Below the pieces are notes generated by a model. It had not been told where the DNA came from. It did not search any database and was given only the letters and a program-made list of their open reading frames with translations. Of a DNA stretch of 64,000 nt, positions 23,581-32,157 are shown piece after piece (the stretch's first letter is position 1; every line of letters starts with the position of its first letter). Position numbers and translations under genes: made by a program. Source of the DNA: Streptomyces parvus (lineage in GTDB: Bacteria; Actinomycetota; Actinomycetes; Streptomycetales; Streptomycetaceae). Location of the stretch: assembly GCF_032121415.1 (NCBI RefSeq), contig NZ_CP135079.1:5518001-5582000 (forward strand). Reading direction: 5' to 3'.

Positions 23581-25229
23581 ACGCGCTCGTCCCGCTGCCG
23601 GTGCTGCTGCCCCTGTGCGCCACCGGACTCAGCCTCGCCTTCGGCACCCGGCTGGGGCGCTTCCAGCGCTTCATCAGCGTCGCCGTGCTCACCGCCGTCA
23701 CCGCGCTCTCGGTGATCCTCATGGTCGCCGCCGACCGGCAGGGCCCGCTCTCCGTCCACCTCGGCGACTTCGCCCCGCCGCTCGGCATCACCCTGGTGGC
23801 CGACCGGCTCTCCGGGCTGATGCTCACGGTCTCCTCGGCCGTCACGCTCTGCGTGCTCGTCTACTCCCTCGGCCAGGGCATGACCGACCGGGACAAGGAG
23901 ACCCCGCTCGCCGTCTTCCACCCGGCCTATCTGATCCTCGTCGCCGGGGTCTCCTGCACCTTCCTCGCGGGCGACCTCGTCAACCTCTACGTCGGCTTCG
24001 AGATCATGCTGGTCGCCAGCTTCGTCCTGCTCACCCTCGGCGGCACCGGACCCCGCATGCGGGCGGGCTCCACCTACGTGATCATCTCGCTGTTCTCATC
24101 GATGCTCTTCCTCACCGCCATCGCCATGACCTACGCGGCCACCGGCACCGCCAACTTCGGCCAGCTCGCCGTGCGGCTGGCCGAACTCCCCATCGGCGTA
24201 CAGACCCTGATCCAGGCGCTGCTGCTCACCGTCTTCGCCATCAAGGCCGCCGTCTTCCCGCTCGCCGCCTGGCTCCCCGACTCCTACCCCACCGCCCCGG
24301 CCCCTGTGACCGCCGTCTTCGCCGGACTCCTCACCAAGGTCGGCGTCTACTGCATGCTGCGCACCGAGACCCTGCTCTTCCCCGGCAACCGCCTCGGTGA
24401 CCTCCTGATGGCCGTCGCCCTGGCCTCCATGGTCATCGGCATCCTCGGCGCGGTCGCCCAGACCGACCTCAAGCGACTGCTCTCCTTCACCCTGATCAGC
24501 CACATCGGCTACATGGTCTTCGGGATCGGCCTCGCCACCCGCGAGGCGTACGGCGGGGCCATCGTGTACGTCGCCCACCACATCACCGTCCAGACGACGC
24601 TGTTCCTGGTCGCCGGGCTCATCGAACGCCGAGGCGGCACCACGGAGCTGACCCGGCTCGGCGGTATGGCCAGGGCGGCGCCGATGCTCGCCGCGCTGTT
24701 CTTCGTCCCCGCCATGAACCTCGCCGGGATCCCCCCGCTCTCCGGCTTCATCGGCAAGCTCGGGCTGATGCGGGCGGGCGTCGCCGACGGCAGCGGCTGG
24801 GCCTGGGTCCTGGTCGCCGGCTCGGCGGCCACCAGCCTGCTCACCCTGTACGTGGTCGCCAAGGTCTGGAACCTCGCCTTCTGGCGCGCCGCCCCGCCCG
24901 GCCAGGCCGCCACCGGGACCGTCCTGGAGTCCGGCGACGACAGCGACGAGGACACCGACGCCGGACCCGACCACATCCCCGGCACCGGCGACGAGGGCAT
25001 CGGGACCACGGCCCCGCCCGCCGGGCAGGCCGTCGCCGCGACCCTGCACGGGCGGGCCGTCACCACCACCAGCCGACTGCCCCACCCCATGGTCGCGGCC
25101 ACCGCCGCCACCATCGCGATCGGCCTCGCCTTCACCGTCTTCGCCGGCCCGCTCACCGCCTACACCGACCGCACGGCCGCCGAACTCCTCCAGCGGGCCC
25201 CCTACGTCCAGGAGGTGCTGGGCCGGTGA
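23577..25229 (+). CDS. mrpD: Mrp antiporter subunit D
   Basis: A 550-residue membrane subunit related to NuoM/NuoN. The motif KAAVFPLAAWLPDSYPTAPAPVTAVFAGLLTKVGVY (about 222-257) holds the lysine and proline features of proton-translocating helices in this family, and HHITVQTTLFLVAGLIERRGGT is the second conserved region. A hydrophilic Asp/Glu/Gly-rich insert (about 447-490) lies before the last helix and is longer than in Bacillus MrpD. Start ATG and stop both overlap neighbours by 4 bp. Confidence 0.95.
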   Translation: MNALVPLPVLLPLCATGLSLAFGTRLGRFQRFISVAVLTAVTALSVILMVAADRQGPLSVHLGDFAPPLGITLVADRLSGLMLTVSSAVTLCVLVYSLGQGMTDRDKETPLAVFHPAYLILVAGVSCTFLAGDLVNLYVGFEIMLVASFVLLTLGGTGPRMRAGSTYVIISLFSSMLFLTAIAMTYAATGTANFGQLAVRLAELPIGVQTLIQALLLTVFAIKAAVFPLAAWLPDSYPTAPAPVTAVFAGLLTKVGVYCMLRTETLLFPGNRLGDLLMAVALASMVIGILGAVAQTDLKRLLSFTLISHIGYMVFGIGLATREAYGGAIVYVAHHITVQTTLFLVAGLIERRGGTTELTRLGGMARAAPMLAALFFVPAMNLAGIPPLSGFIGKLGLMRAGVADGSGWAWVLVAGSAATSLLTLYVVAKVWNLAFWRAAPPGQAATGTVLESGDDSDEDTDAGPDHIPGTGDEGIGTTAPPAGQAVAATLHGRAVTTTSRLPHPMVAATAATIAIGLAFTVFAGPLTAYTDRTAAELLQRAPYVQEVLGR

Positions 25230-25855
25230 AACGTGTTCTGGGCTTCTCCTTCCGCAACGCCGACCTGCCGCCCCTGAGCTTCGAGTTCGGCACGCGCCGG
25301 CAGCGGGTGCTCGACCTGCCGCTGATCGCCTGGCTCACCGTCATCTGGGTGCTGCTCTGGTCCACCCTCACCTGGGCCAACGTCCTGACCGGCCTGGTCG
25401 TCTCGGTCGCCGTCTGCCTCGCCTTCCCGCTGCCCAGGGTCGACCTCGGGCTGCGGCTCCACCCCTGGGGCATCATCTGCCTGGCGGGCTATCTCTTCCA
25501 CGACATGTACACCTCGGGGGTGAAGGTCACCCGGCAGACCTTCTTCGGCCTGCCGCACCGGGCCGCCGTCATCGGCGTCCCCCTGCGCTGCCGCAGCGAC
25601 CTGATGCTCGCCGCCACCGCCGTCGCCGTCTCCAACGTCCCCGGCGGCTCGATCATCGAGGTCCGCCGGGCCACCGCCACGGTCTTCCTGCACGTCCTGG
25701 ACGCCGACCTGCCCGAGGAGCTCGAAGCCGCCCGCCGCAAGGTGTGGCGGATGGAGGAGCTGACCGTACGGGCCTTCGGCACCCGTGACGAGATCGCCCG
25801 GGTCGCCGAACCTCCGCCACCGCCCCAGCTCGCCGCCGGGAGGCCCGCACCGTGA
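25226..25855 (+). CDS. mrpE: Mrp antiporter subunit E
   Basis: A 209-residue protein with hydrophobic segments near residues 32-75 and a soluble C-terminal domain, as in MrpE (MnhE). Conserved features include LPLIAWLTVIWVLLW, the NVLTGLVVSVAVCLAFPLP region and NVPGGSIIEV in the soluble part. MrpE is needed for assembly of the complex. GTG start overlaps the mrpD stop (GTGA); its own stop overlaps mrpF in the same way. Confidence 0.92.
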   Translation: MKRVLGFSFRNADLPPLSFEFGTRRQRVLDLPLIAWLTVIWVLLWSTLTWANVLTGLVVSVAVCLAFPLPRVDLGLRLHPWGIICLAGYLFHDMYTSGVKVTRQTFFGLPHRAAVIGVPLRCRSDLMLAATAVAVSNVPGGSIIEVRRATATVFLHVLDADLPEELEAARRKVWRMEELTVRAFGTRDEIARVAEPPPPPQLAAGRPAP

Positions 25856-26190
25856 CCGCACCCGAACGGGTCGACCAGGCCCTGCTGACCTGCGCCGTCG
25901 TCCTGGTCCTCATCGCCGGGGGACTGCTGCTGGCCCGGATCTGGCGTGGCCCCTCCATGCTGGACCGGGCGATCTCGCTGGACGTCTGCGCCGCCCTGAT
26001 CATCGCCGGTCTCGCCGCCAAGTCGGCCTTCGCCCGGGACCCGTTCTACTTCCCGATCATGCTGGTGCTGGCGTTCCTCGGCTTCACCGGCTCGGTGGGC
26101 ATCGCCCGTTTCATCGCCGTACGCGACCGGCCCCGCAGTCCGGCAGGCCCCCCTCCGCACTCCGACGACGCCCAGGAGGGCCCGCGGTGA
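25852..26190 (+). CDS. mrpF: Mrp antiporter subunit F
   Basis: A 112-residue protein with three membrane helices. The segment RIWRGPSMLDRAISLDVCAAL contains the D-R-x-x-x-x-D signature of MrpF/MnhF, and FLGFTGSVGIARFIAVRD closes the third helix. A short Pro-rich tail follows. Coupled at both ends by GTGA overlaps. Small subunit of the antiporter, probably needed for Na+ transport and complex stability. Confidence 0.93.
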   Translation: MTAPERVDQALLTCAVVLVLIAGGLLLARIWRGPSMLDRAISLDVCAALIIAGLAAKSAFARDPFYFPIMLVLAFLGFTGSVGIARFIAVRDRPRSPAGPPPHSDDAQEGPR

Positions 26191-26540
26191 ACCTCTGGCT
26201 CCAGATCCTCGACACGGCGGGCGCCGTCCTTCTCCTGGTCGGCGCCGCGATCTGTCTGCTCGGGGTGATCGGCATGCTCCGGCTGCCCGACGTCCTCTCC
26301 CGCAGCCACGCCGCCACCAAGCCGCAGACCCTCGGCATGATCCTGGTGCTGGCCGGGGTCGCACTGCGGCTGCGGGGCGGCATGGAACTCGCCACCCTCG
26401 CCCTCATCGCCTTCTTCCAGATGCTCACCGGACCGGTGGCCTCACACCTGGTGGCCCGCTCCGCCTACCGCACCGGCCAGATCGACCACAGCGAGCTGCT
26501 CTTCGACGAGCTCGACGAGCAGCTCACCGATGGGAAGTGA
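26187..26540 (+). CDS. mrpG: Mrp antiporter subunit G
   Basis: A 117-residue three-helix protein with the MrpG signature GVIGMLRLPDVLSRSHAATKPQTLG (about 27-51). It is the last gene of the antiporter operon (order AB-C-D-E-F-G). GTG start overlaps the mrpF stop. The C-terminus HSELLFDELDEQL is acidic. Confidence 0.93.
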   Translation: MNLWLQILDTAGAVLLLVGAAICLLGVIGMLRLPDVLSRSHAATKPQTLGMILVLAGVALRLRGGMELATLALIAFFQMLTGPVASHLVARSAYRTGQIDHSELLFDELDEQLTDGK

Positions 26541-26629
26541 GCGGGTTCTGCCACCCCGTCCCGGCCAAACCCCCCACGGCCCCGGGCCCGCGTGCCATGA
26601 TGCGGGCAATGCCGGACGCTGGGGGGCGT

Positions 26630-27370
26630 ATGGGAAGCACGGGCACCGTGCTGCGCGAATTGCGCGGCGCACAGAAGAGCGCCAAAGGCGTCTCGCTCTA
26701 CTCGCGGTACGTGAACCGGCCCGCCGGCCGTGTGCTCGCGGCCGGGGCCTACCGGGCGGGACTGACGCCCAACCAAGTGACGCTGATCAGCGCGGTGTTC
26801 ACGTACAGCGCACTGGCGTCGGTCGCGCTCGTCGAGCCGTCCTGGACGCTCGCCGTGCTGGTCTACGGCGCCCTCGCGGTCGGTTTCGCCTTCGACTCCG
26901 CCGACGGGCAGCTCGCCCGGCTCACCGGCCGGGGCGGGCCCGACGGGGAATGGCTGGACCATGTCGTGGACTGCGGGAAGCTGCTGCTCGTCCACGCCGC
27001 GGTCCTGATCTCCTTCTACCGCTTCGGTGAACTGCCCTCTGACAGCTGGCTGTTGCTGCCACTGGGCTTCCAGCTGGCCGCCGTGGTCACTTTCTGCGCG
27101 GGGCTGCTGCGCGAACACCTCGGAAAGGCGGCGGCGAGTGCCCGGGGCCCGTCCTGGGCCGCGGCGTCGGCGGCGGGCCCCGTCTCGCGGGTACGGGCCG
27201 TGGCCCTGCTGCCCGCCGACTACGGGGTGTTCTGCCTGGTGTTCCTGCTGCTCGGCGCACCCGGGGCCTTCCGCGCCGGGTACGCCGTGCTCGCGGTCGT
27301 GCACACGCTGTTCCTGGCGGCATTCCTCGCCAAGTGGTTCAGGGAGCTGAAAGCGCTCCGGGCCGGCTGA
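26630..27370 (+). CDS. CDP-alcohol phosphatidyltransferase family membrane protein
   Basis: A 246-residue membrane enzyme that moves a phosphoalcohol from a CDP-alcohol to an acceptor. The family motif is complete: FDSADGQLARLTGRGG, then GEWLDHVVDCGK (about 83-112; D-x2-DG-x2-AR-x8-G-x3-D-x3-D, with an S-A spacing at the start), which binds two metal ions and the CDP group. Several hydrophobic helices follow. The frame is open from 26537, but ATG 26630 is preceded by GGGGGG and fits family length. It is tail to tail with a cytidylyltransferase gene, overlapping it by 32 bp; that enzyme could make the CDP-alcohol donor. Product, phospholipid or polymer, is unknown. Confidence 0.88.
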   Translation: MGSTGTVLRELRGAQKSAKGVSLYSRYVNRPAGRVLAAGAYRAGLTPNQVTLISAVFTYSALASVALVEPSWTLAVLVYGALAVGFAFDSADGQLARLTGRGGPDGEWLDHVVDCGKLLLVHAAVLISFYRFGELPSDSWLLLPLGFQLAAVVTFCAGLLREHLGKAAASARGPSWAAASAAGPVSRVRAVALLPADYGVFCLVFLLLGAPGAFRAGYAVLAVVHTLFLAAFLAKWFRELKALRAG

Positions 27371-27788
27371 CGAGGACGTCCAGCGCCCGGCGCAGCTGGG
27401 TGCTGGACGTGTGCACGGTGTACGGGAAGTAGACGACCTCCACGCCCACTTCGGCGAAGTCGCGCTCCAGCTTCATCCCCTTCTCCGTGCCCCGCCAGTC
27501 GTCGCCCTTGAAGATCACGTCGAACCGGACCTGCTGCCAGGTCTCGACCTTGTCCGGCACGGTCTCCACGAACGCGGCGTCCACGAAGCGCACGCTGCGG
27601 ACGATCTCCAGTCGTTCGCGGAGCGGGATCACCGGCGTATGGCCCTTGGCGAGCGCGGCCATCTCGTCCGACACGACCCCCGCGACCAGGTAGTCGCACT
27701 GGCTGCGGGCATGCCGCAGGATGTTGAGGTGCCCGACGTGGAACAGGTCGTACACCCCGGGTGCGTAACCCACCCTGTGCTGCACCAT
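27339..27788 (-). CDS. Glycerol-3-phosphate cytidylyltransferase-like nucleotidyltransferase
   Basis: A 149-residue enzyme of the HxGH nucleotidyltransferase family (TagD/RfaE-C type). GYAPGVYDLFHVGHLNILRHA (about 6-26) holds the HVGH nucleotide-binding motif, and IFKGDDWRGTEKG and TSSTQLRRAL match the ends of the active site. Such enzymes make CDP-glycerol or related CDP/ADP-alcohols. ATG 27788 starts at the family N-terminus; a longer open frame to 28001 is unsupported. The 3' end overlaps the convergent CDP-alcohol phosphotransferase by 32 bp, and a glycosyltransferase starts divergently 151 bp away. Likely supplies an activated alcohol for envelope polymer decoration. Confidence 0.88.
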   Translation of the reverse strand: MVQHRVGYAPGVYDLFHVGHLNILRHARSQCDYLVAGVVSDEMAALAKGHTPVIPLRERLEIVRSVRFVDAAFVETVPDKVETWQQVRFDVIFKGDDWRGTEKGMKLERDFAEVGVEVVYFPYTVHTSSTQLRRALDVLVSRPGALSAP

Positions 27789-27888
27789 CCGTATCTCTCC
27801 CCCCACGGTGAACGTGATCCGGTGATGTTCCAACGACCTTACTGTGAAGAACACTTGTGCAAGCCGTGAACGGATAAGCTCGACGGGG

Positions 27889-27910
27889 GCTGTTCCTCGC
27901 CGGGAACAGC
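27889..27910 (+). promoter_or_regulatory. Inverted repeat in the divergent region before the first glycosyltransferase
   Basis: GCTGTTCC (27889-27896) and GGAACAGC (27903-27910) are perfect 8-bp arms around TCGCCG. The element is 29 bp before the glycosyltransferase ATG and could be an operator or an mRNA hairpin. The rest of the 151-bp gap (27789-27939) contains probable divergent promoters, not clearly definable. Confidence 0.5.
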
Positions 27911-27939
27911 GGCTGTCGTGGGGGGAAGGCGATCGTCCG

Positions 27940-29202
27940 ATGTCCGATGCTGCGAGGCCCGGTCCGATCCGGGGCCGCCGACTTCTGCTGGTCTCGACCA
28001 ACTACGCTCCGGAACTCACCGGCATAGGCCCGTACGCCACCCAACTGGCCGAGCACTGGGCCGCGTCCGGCGCCCGCGTCCGGGCGCTCACCGGCATGCC
28101 GCACTACCCCTCCTGGCGACTGGAGGAGAGCTACCGGCGCGTGTGGCGGACGGTGGAGATACGCGGCGGCGTCGGCGTACACCGACGCCGCCACTACGTG
28201 CCCCCCCGCCAGACAGCCCTGAAACGCGCCGCTTTCGAAGCCAGCATCCTCGCCACCGGACTGATCGCACCGCCGCCCGGCCGCCCCGACGTGGTGATCT
28301 CCCAGATGCCCAGCCTCGCCGGCGGGGTCATCGGGGCGCGCCTCGCCCGGCACCACCGCGTGCCCTATCTCCCCGTCGTCCAGGACCTGATGGGCGCCGC
28401 CGCCGCGCAGAGCGGCATCCGGGGCGGGGGCCGGGCCGCCGCCGTCGCCGCGGCCGCCGAGCGGTACGCGTTGCGCGGTGCGGCCCTCGTCGGCGTCATC
28501 CACGAGAGCTTCGTCCCCGGCGTACGGGCCCTCGGCGTCGACCCCGGCCGCATCCGCCTCGTCCCCAACTGGACGCACGTGCAGGGCCCCACCGCCGACC
28601 GGGCCGCGACCCGGGACCGGCTCGGCTGGCCCGACGGCGTACCGGTGATCCTGCACTCCGGCAACATGGGCCTCAAGCAGGGCCTGGAGGTCCTGGTGGA
28701 GGCCGCCCGCCTCGCCCCCGGCGTCCGCGTCGTCCTGATGGGCGACGGCAACCGGCGCGACGCCCTGCGCGCCCGCGCCGAAGGGCTCGCCAACGTGGAG
28801 TTCCTGACGCCCGCGGGGGGCGACGAGTTCACCGACGTGCTGGCCGCCGCCGACGTCCTCGCGGTCACCCAGCGCGCCTCGGTCCTCGACATGAGCGTCC
28901 CCTCCAAGCTCACCTCCTACTTCACCTCGGGCCGCCCCGTGATCGCCTCCGTCGCCGACGAGGGCGGCACCGCCGACGAGGTCCGCCGCTCCGGCGCCGG
29001 AGTCCTCGTCGCCCCCGAGGACCCGGCCGCCCTGCTGGAAGCCGTACAGAAGCTCGCCGCAGACCCGGCCGCCGCCGATGCCCTCGGGGCCGAGGGGCCG
29101 CGGTACGTCGCACGCCATCTGAGCCGGGAGGCGGGACTCGCCCGTTTCGACGACCTGCTCGCCGAGGTCCTGCGGGACGGACAGGACAGTGGCCGCCGAT
29201 GA
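27940..29202 (+). CDS. WcaI-like family 4 glycosyltransferase
   Basis: A 420-residue GT-B enzyme. The N-terminal RLLLVSTNYAPELTGIGPYATQLAEHWAASG and the TGMPHYPSWRL segment are characteristic of WcaI-type colanic-acid glycosyltransferases; the C-terminal half has the donor-site PVILHSGNMGLKQGLEVLVEAA and MSVPSKLTSYFTSGRPVIAS. It adds a sugar (fucose in the E. coli case) to a lipid-linked repeat unit at the membrane face. ATG 27940 is chosen because the conserved start follows closely; the frame is open from 27844. The stop overlaps the Wzz-like gene by ATGA. The local gmd/fcl genes would provide GDP-fucose. Confidence 0.88.
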   Translation: MSDAARPGPIRGRRLLLVSTNYAPELTGIGPYATQLAEHWAASGARVRALTGMPHYPSWRLEESYRRVWRTVEIRGGVGVHRRRHYVPPRQTALKRAAFEASILATGLIAPPPGRPDVVISQMPSLAGGVIGARLARHHRVPYLPVVQDLMGAAAAQSGIRGGGRAAAVAAAAERYALRGAALVGVIHESFVPGVRALGVDPGRIRLVPNWTHVQGPTADRAATRDRLGWPDGVPVILHSGNMGLKQGLEVLVEAARLAPGVRVVLMGDGNRRDALRARAEGLANVEFLTPAGGDEFTDVLAAADVLAVTQRASVLDMSVPSKLTSYFTSGRPVIASVADEGGTADEVRRSGAGVLVAPEDPAALLEAVQKLAADPAAADALGAEGPRYVARHLSREAGLARFDDLLAEVLRDGQDSGRR

Positions 29203-30890
29203 CATCTGTGAACCGGGTCCTGGACGACCACGACGAGCCGGCGCTCCTGCGCGACCAGTTCCGCCAACTCCTGCGCTACCGAACCCTGCTGGCCGTCGGC
29301 GTGGTCGTCGGACTGCTCGGCGGCGGCTATCTCGCCCTCGGCGGCGAGAAGACGTACACCGCCACCGGGGAGGTCCAGGTCCGGTCGGCCATCGCCGACC
29401 CCTTCGCCGCCGGAGCCACCGCCGACAAGGGCATCAACATCGGCTCCGAGCGCCAGACCGCCGTCAGCGACACCGTCGGCACCCTGGCCGCTGGCACCCT
29501 CCTCAAGGAAGGCGACGACGTCACCGCCCGCAAGCTGCTCGCCGGACTCCAGGTCACCAACCCGCCCAACACCCTCACCCTCCGCTTCTCCTACACCGGC
29601 GCCACCCCCGAACAGTCCCGCGCCCGCGCCGAAGCCCTCGCCAACGCCTATCTCGCCCACCGCAAGGCGCGCACCGAGGAGAGCATCGAGAACATGGCGG
29701 GCGGCTACCGCGCCCAGCTGAAGCCGCTGGAGGAGAAGCGCGACCTCCTGGAGGAACAGGCCGGTGCGGGAGCGGCCGACGACGTCACCAGCGCCCGCGC
29801 CAACATCATCGTCTCCATCTCCGAGCTGAGCCGGAAGATCTCCGAGCTGAAGGCCCTGGACACCACCCCCGGCTACCTCAACAAGAGGCCGGTCGCCCCG
29901 GCGTCGCCCACCGGGGCGGGCCTGCCCCTGCTCCTCGGCCTCGGCGGTGTCGTCGGCCTGGCGCTCGGGCTGCTGCTGTCCTGGGTGCGGCTCGTCTTCG
30001 ACCCCGCCGTACGCTCCGACCGCGAACTGGTCCGCTCGCTCAGCGCGCCGCTGCTGGGCACCCTGCCCCGGGAGCGCCCCGCCGGGACGGGGCTGCTCGC
30101 CATCGGCCGCGGCGGCTCCCGGCTCGCCGAGGAGTACCGCGCGGTCGCCTTCCGGCTCGCCTACGACCCGTCGTTCGCCGAGAGCCGCCGCCTGCTGGTC
30201 ACCGCCCCGCGCGGGGACAACGCGGCAGCAGCAGCCGCTGCCGCCAACCTCGCCGCCGCCTTCGCCGAGATGGGCCGGGACGTCCTGCTCGTCGAGGCCG
30301 ACCTGCGCACCCCGGCCCTCGCCCGGCAGTTGGGCTCCGCCGCCCACGAGACGCGTTCGCCGCGCTGGGCCGCCGAGGAGGGTGACGGCAGCTGGCCCAC
30401 CGGCACCCGCTCGGGCGTGGACGTCCCCGGCTCCGGGGCCTTCACCCTGATCCCCGGTGCCGCCGTGGACAACGTCCCGCGCGCTCTCACCTCACCGCCC
30501 GTCGGCCGGATCGTCGGCGAGGCCGACAGCCCGGGCACCGTCGTCATCGTGCTGGCCCCGCCCGTCCTCGCCTACGCCGACGCGGTCGCCCTCGTCGACC
30601 GGGTCACCGGCGTCATGATCGTGTGCGACCCGCGCGAGGTGCACCGCAGCGACCTGGAGCGCATCCGCGAGATCATCAGCGCCTCCGGCGGCTCCGTCCT
30701 CGGCGCCCTGCTCCACCCGTCCCGGGGCCGGCTGCGCCGTGCCGAGCGCCGCCCGAAGTCCGCCCGCCGCCGCTCCGGAGGCTCGGGACCGACGGCCCCC
30801 ACCGCCGAGCCGGACAGCCCCGGGGCCGGCCAAGACCCCACCGAGACCCTCGGCCTGCGCTCCCTGACCCTCCCCGCGTCCCGCCGGTGA
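29199..30890 (+). CDS. Wzz-like polysaccharide co-polymerase with degenerate BY-kinase domain
   Basis: A 563-residue protein with membrane helices near 29-47 and 235-262, flanking an extracytoplasmic domain with a coiled-coil-like segment (about 150-215), the plan of chain-length regulators. The cytoplasmic C-terminal half aligns with bacterial tyrosine kinases but lacks their active residues: the P-loop region reads VTAPRGDNAAAAAAAANLA (about 333-351) with no GK(S/T), the Walker A' region is VLLVEADLRTP, and the Walker B region is VVIVLAPPVL without the aspartate. No tyrosine-rich tail is present; the end is Arg/Pro/Ser-rich. It is probably a structural pseudokinase. Coupled to both neighbours by 4-bp overlaps. 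Confidence 0.88.
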   Translation: MTSVNRVLDDHDEPALLRDQFRQLLRYRTLLAVGVVVGLLGGGYLALGGEKTYTATGEVQVRSAIADPFAAGATADKGINIGSERQTAVSDTVGTLAAGTLLKEGDDVTARKLLAGLQVTNPPNTLTLRFSYTGATPEQSRARAEALANAYLAHRKARTEESIENMAGGYRAQLKPLEEKRDLLEEQAGAGAADDVTSARANIIVSISELSRKISELKALDTTPGYLNKRPVAPASPTGAGLPLLLGLGGVVGLALGLLLSWVRLVFDPAVRSDRELVRSLSAPLLGTLPRERPAGTGLLAIGRGGSRLAEEYRAVAFRLAYDPSFAESRRLLVTAPRGDNAAAAAAAANLAAAFAEMGRDVLLVEADLRTPALARQLGSAAHETRSPRWAAEEGDGSWPTGTRSGVDVPGSGAFTLIPGAAVDNVPRALTSPPVGRIVGEADSPGTVVIVLAPPVLAYADAVALVDRVTGVMIVCDPREVHRSDLERIREIISASGGSVLGALLHPSRGRLRRAERRPKSARRRSGGSGPTAPTAEPDSPGAGQDPTETLGLRSLTLPASRR

Positions 30891-32137
30891 GAGCCCGCAC
30901 CGCCGTCCTCTGCTCGGTCGCGGACCAGGGCGTGGCGGCGCTCACCAACATCCTGGTGCTGGTGGCCGCCGCCCGGCTCTCCACCCTCGCCGACTTCGCC
31001 CGCTTCTCCGCGGCCTACCTGGTCTTCACGGTGCTGCTCGGCGTCTCGGGGGCGTACACCGGCCAGCCCCTCGTCCTCAAGCGAGGAGCGGGGGAGGAGA
31101 CCCGGGGCGCCTGCCGGTCCGCAGTGACGTTCACGGTGCTCGCCGCCACCGTGCTCGGCGCGGCGCTGGCCGCCGTGTGCGCCCTCGTCCCCGGCGACAC
31201 CGCCCGCGCCCTTCTGATGCTCGGCCTCGTCCTGCCCGTGGTGCTGGGACAGGACGCCGTACGGTACGCCTTCTCCACCCTCCAGCGGCCCCATCTCGCG
31301 CTGCTCTCCGACCTGTTGCGGCTGGGCTGGGTGCTCGGGGCCCTCTCCGTGCAGGACTACGGGACCTCCCCGGCCCGGCTGATCGCCGTCTGGGGCCTGT
31401 CCGCCCTGCCCGCGCTAGTGCTCTCCGCCACCCTCCTGCACCGCGCCACCGCCGGTTGCCCGCTGCGGCTGCGCCCGCTGCTGCGGCGCGGCCACCTCGG
31501 GCAGCGCTTCACCGTCGAGTTCGGCGTGGGCAACGCGACCGGCCAGCTGTCCGTCCTCGGCCTCGGCGCGGTCGGCAACCCCCTCCTGGTCGGCGCGCTG
31601 CGCGGGGCGACCACCCTCTTCGGGCCGCTCAACGTGCTGTTCACCTCGGCCACCTCCTTCGGCCCGCCGATCCTCGGCCGCATCGGCGACGAGCGCCGCC
31701 GGATCCGGGCCGCCGCCGCGCTCGCCGCCGTCCTCGCGGGCCTCGCCGGGCTCTGGGCCACCGTGCTCGCCCTGCTGCCCGACACCGCCGGCCGCCAGCT
31801 CCTCGGCGACACCTGGCCGGTGGCGGCCGACCTGCTTCCGGCGACCGGCAGCCAGTACGCGGCGATGGCCGTCGGCACCTGCGGGCTGCTCGCGTTGCGC
31901 ATGCTCGACCCGCGCACCACGCTCGCCATCCAGGTGGCCTTCTCGCTCATCGCCGTGGCGTTCCTCGCAGGCGGTTACACCGTCGGGGGCGTCCCGGGCG
32001 CCGCCTGGGGGCTGTTCCTGGGCTCGCTCTGCAAGGCCGCCGCCACCTGGATCAGGGTGGCCGGGCTGCGCCGTCGTACCGCGGGGCCCGACCGGACCGT
32101 GGCGGTCGCCGAGGACGCGGTCGGCGGACGGGCCTGA
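30887..32137 (+). CDS. Wzx-like polysaccharide flippase
   Basis: A 416-residue integral membrane protein with about 12 hydrophobic segments. The opening LCSVADQGVAALTNILVLVAAARLSTLADFARFSAAY resembles the first helix and loop of polysaccharide transporters of the MOP superfamily. GTG 30887 overlaps the Wzz-like stop by GTGA. In context it would move lipid-linked repeat units across the membrane. The assignment rests on topology and neighbours; sequence identity to known Wzx proteins is generally low. Confidence 0.75.
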   Translation: MRARTAVLCSVADQGVAALTNILVLVAAARLSTLADFARFSAAYLVFTVLLGVSGAYTGQPLVLKRGAGEETRGACRSAVTFTVLAATVLGAALAAVCALVPGDTARALLMLGLVLPVVLGQDAVRYAFSTLQRPHLALLSDLLRLGWVLGALSVQDYGTSPARLIAVWGLSALPALVLSATLLHRATAGCPLRLRPLLRRGHLGQRFTVEFGVGNATGQLSVLGLGAVGNPLLVGALRGATTLFGPLNVLFTSATSFGPPILGRIGDERRRIRAAAALAAVLAGLAGLWATVLALLPDTAGRQLLGDTWPVAADLLPATGSQYAAMAVGTCGLLALRMLDPRTTLAIQVAFSLIAVAFLAGGYTVGGVPGAAWGLFLGSLCKAAATWIRVAGLRRRTAGPDRTVAVAEDAVGGRA

Positions 32138-32157
32138 AACGGAGGCCGGGCCTGGGG

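Noticed and set aside
29199..30890. Active tyrosine autokinase annotation
   Set aside because: Walker A and B residues and the C-terminal tyrosine cluster are missing, so only the Wzz-like role is kept.
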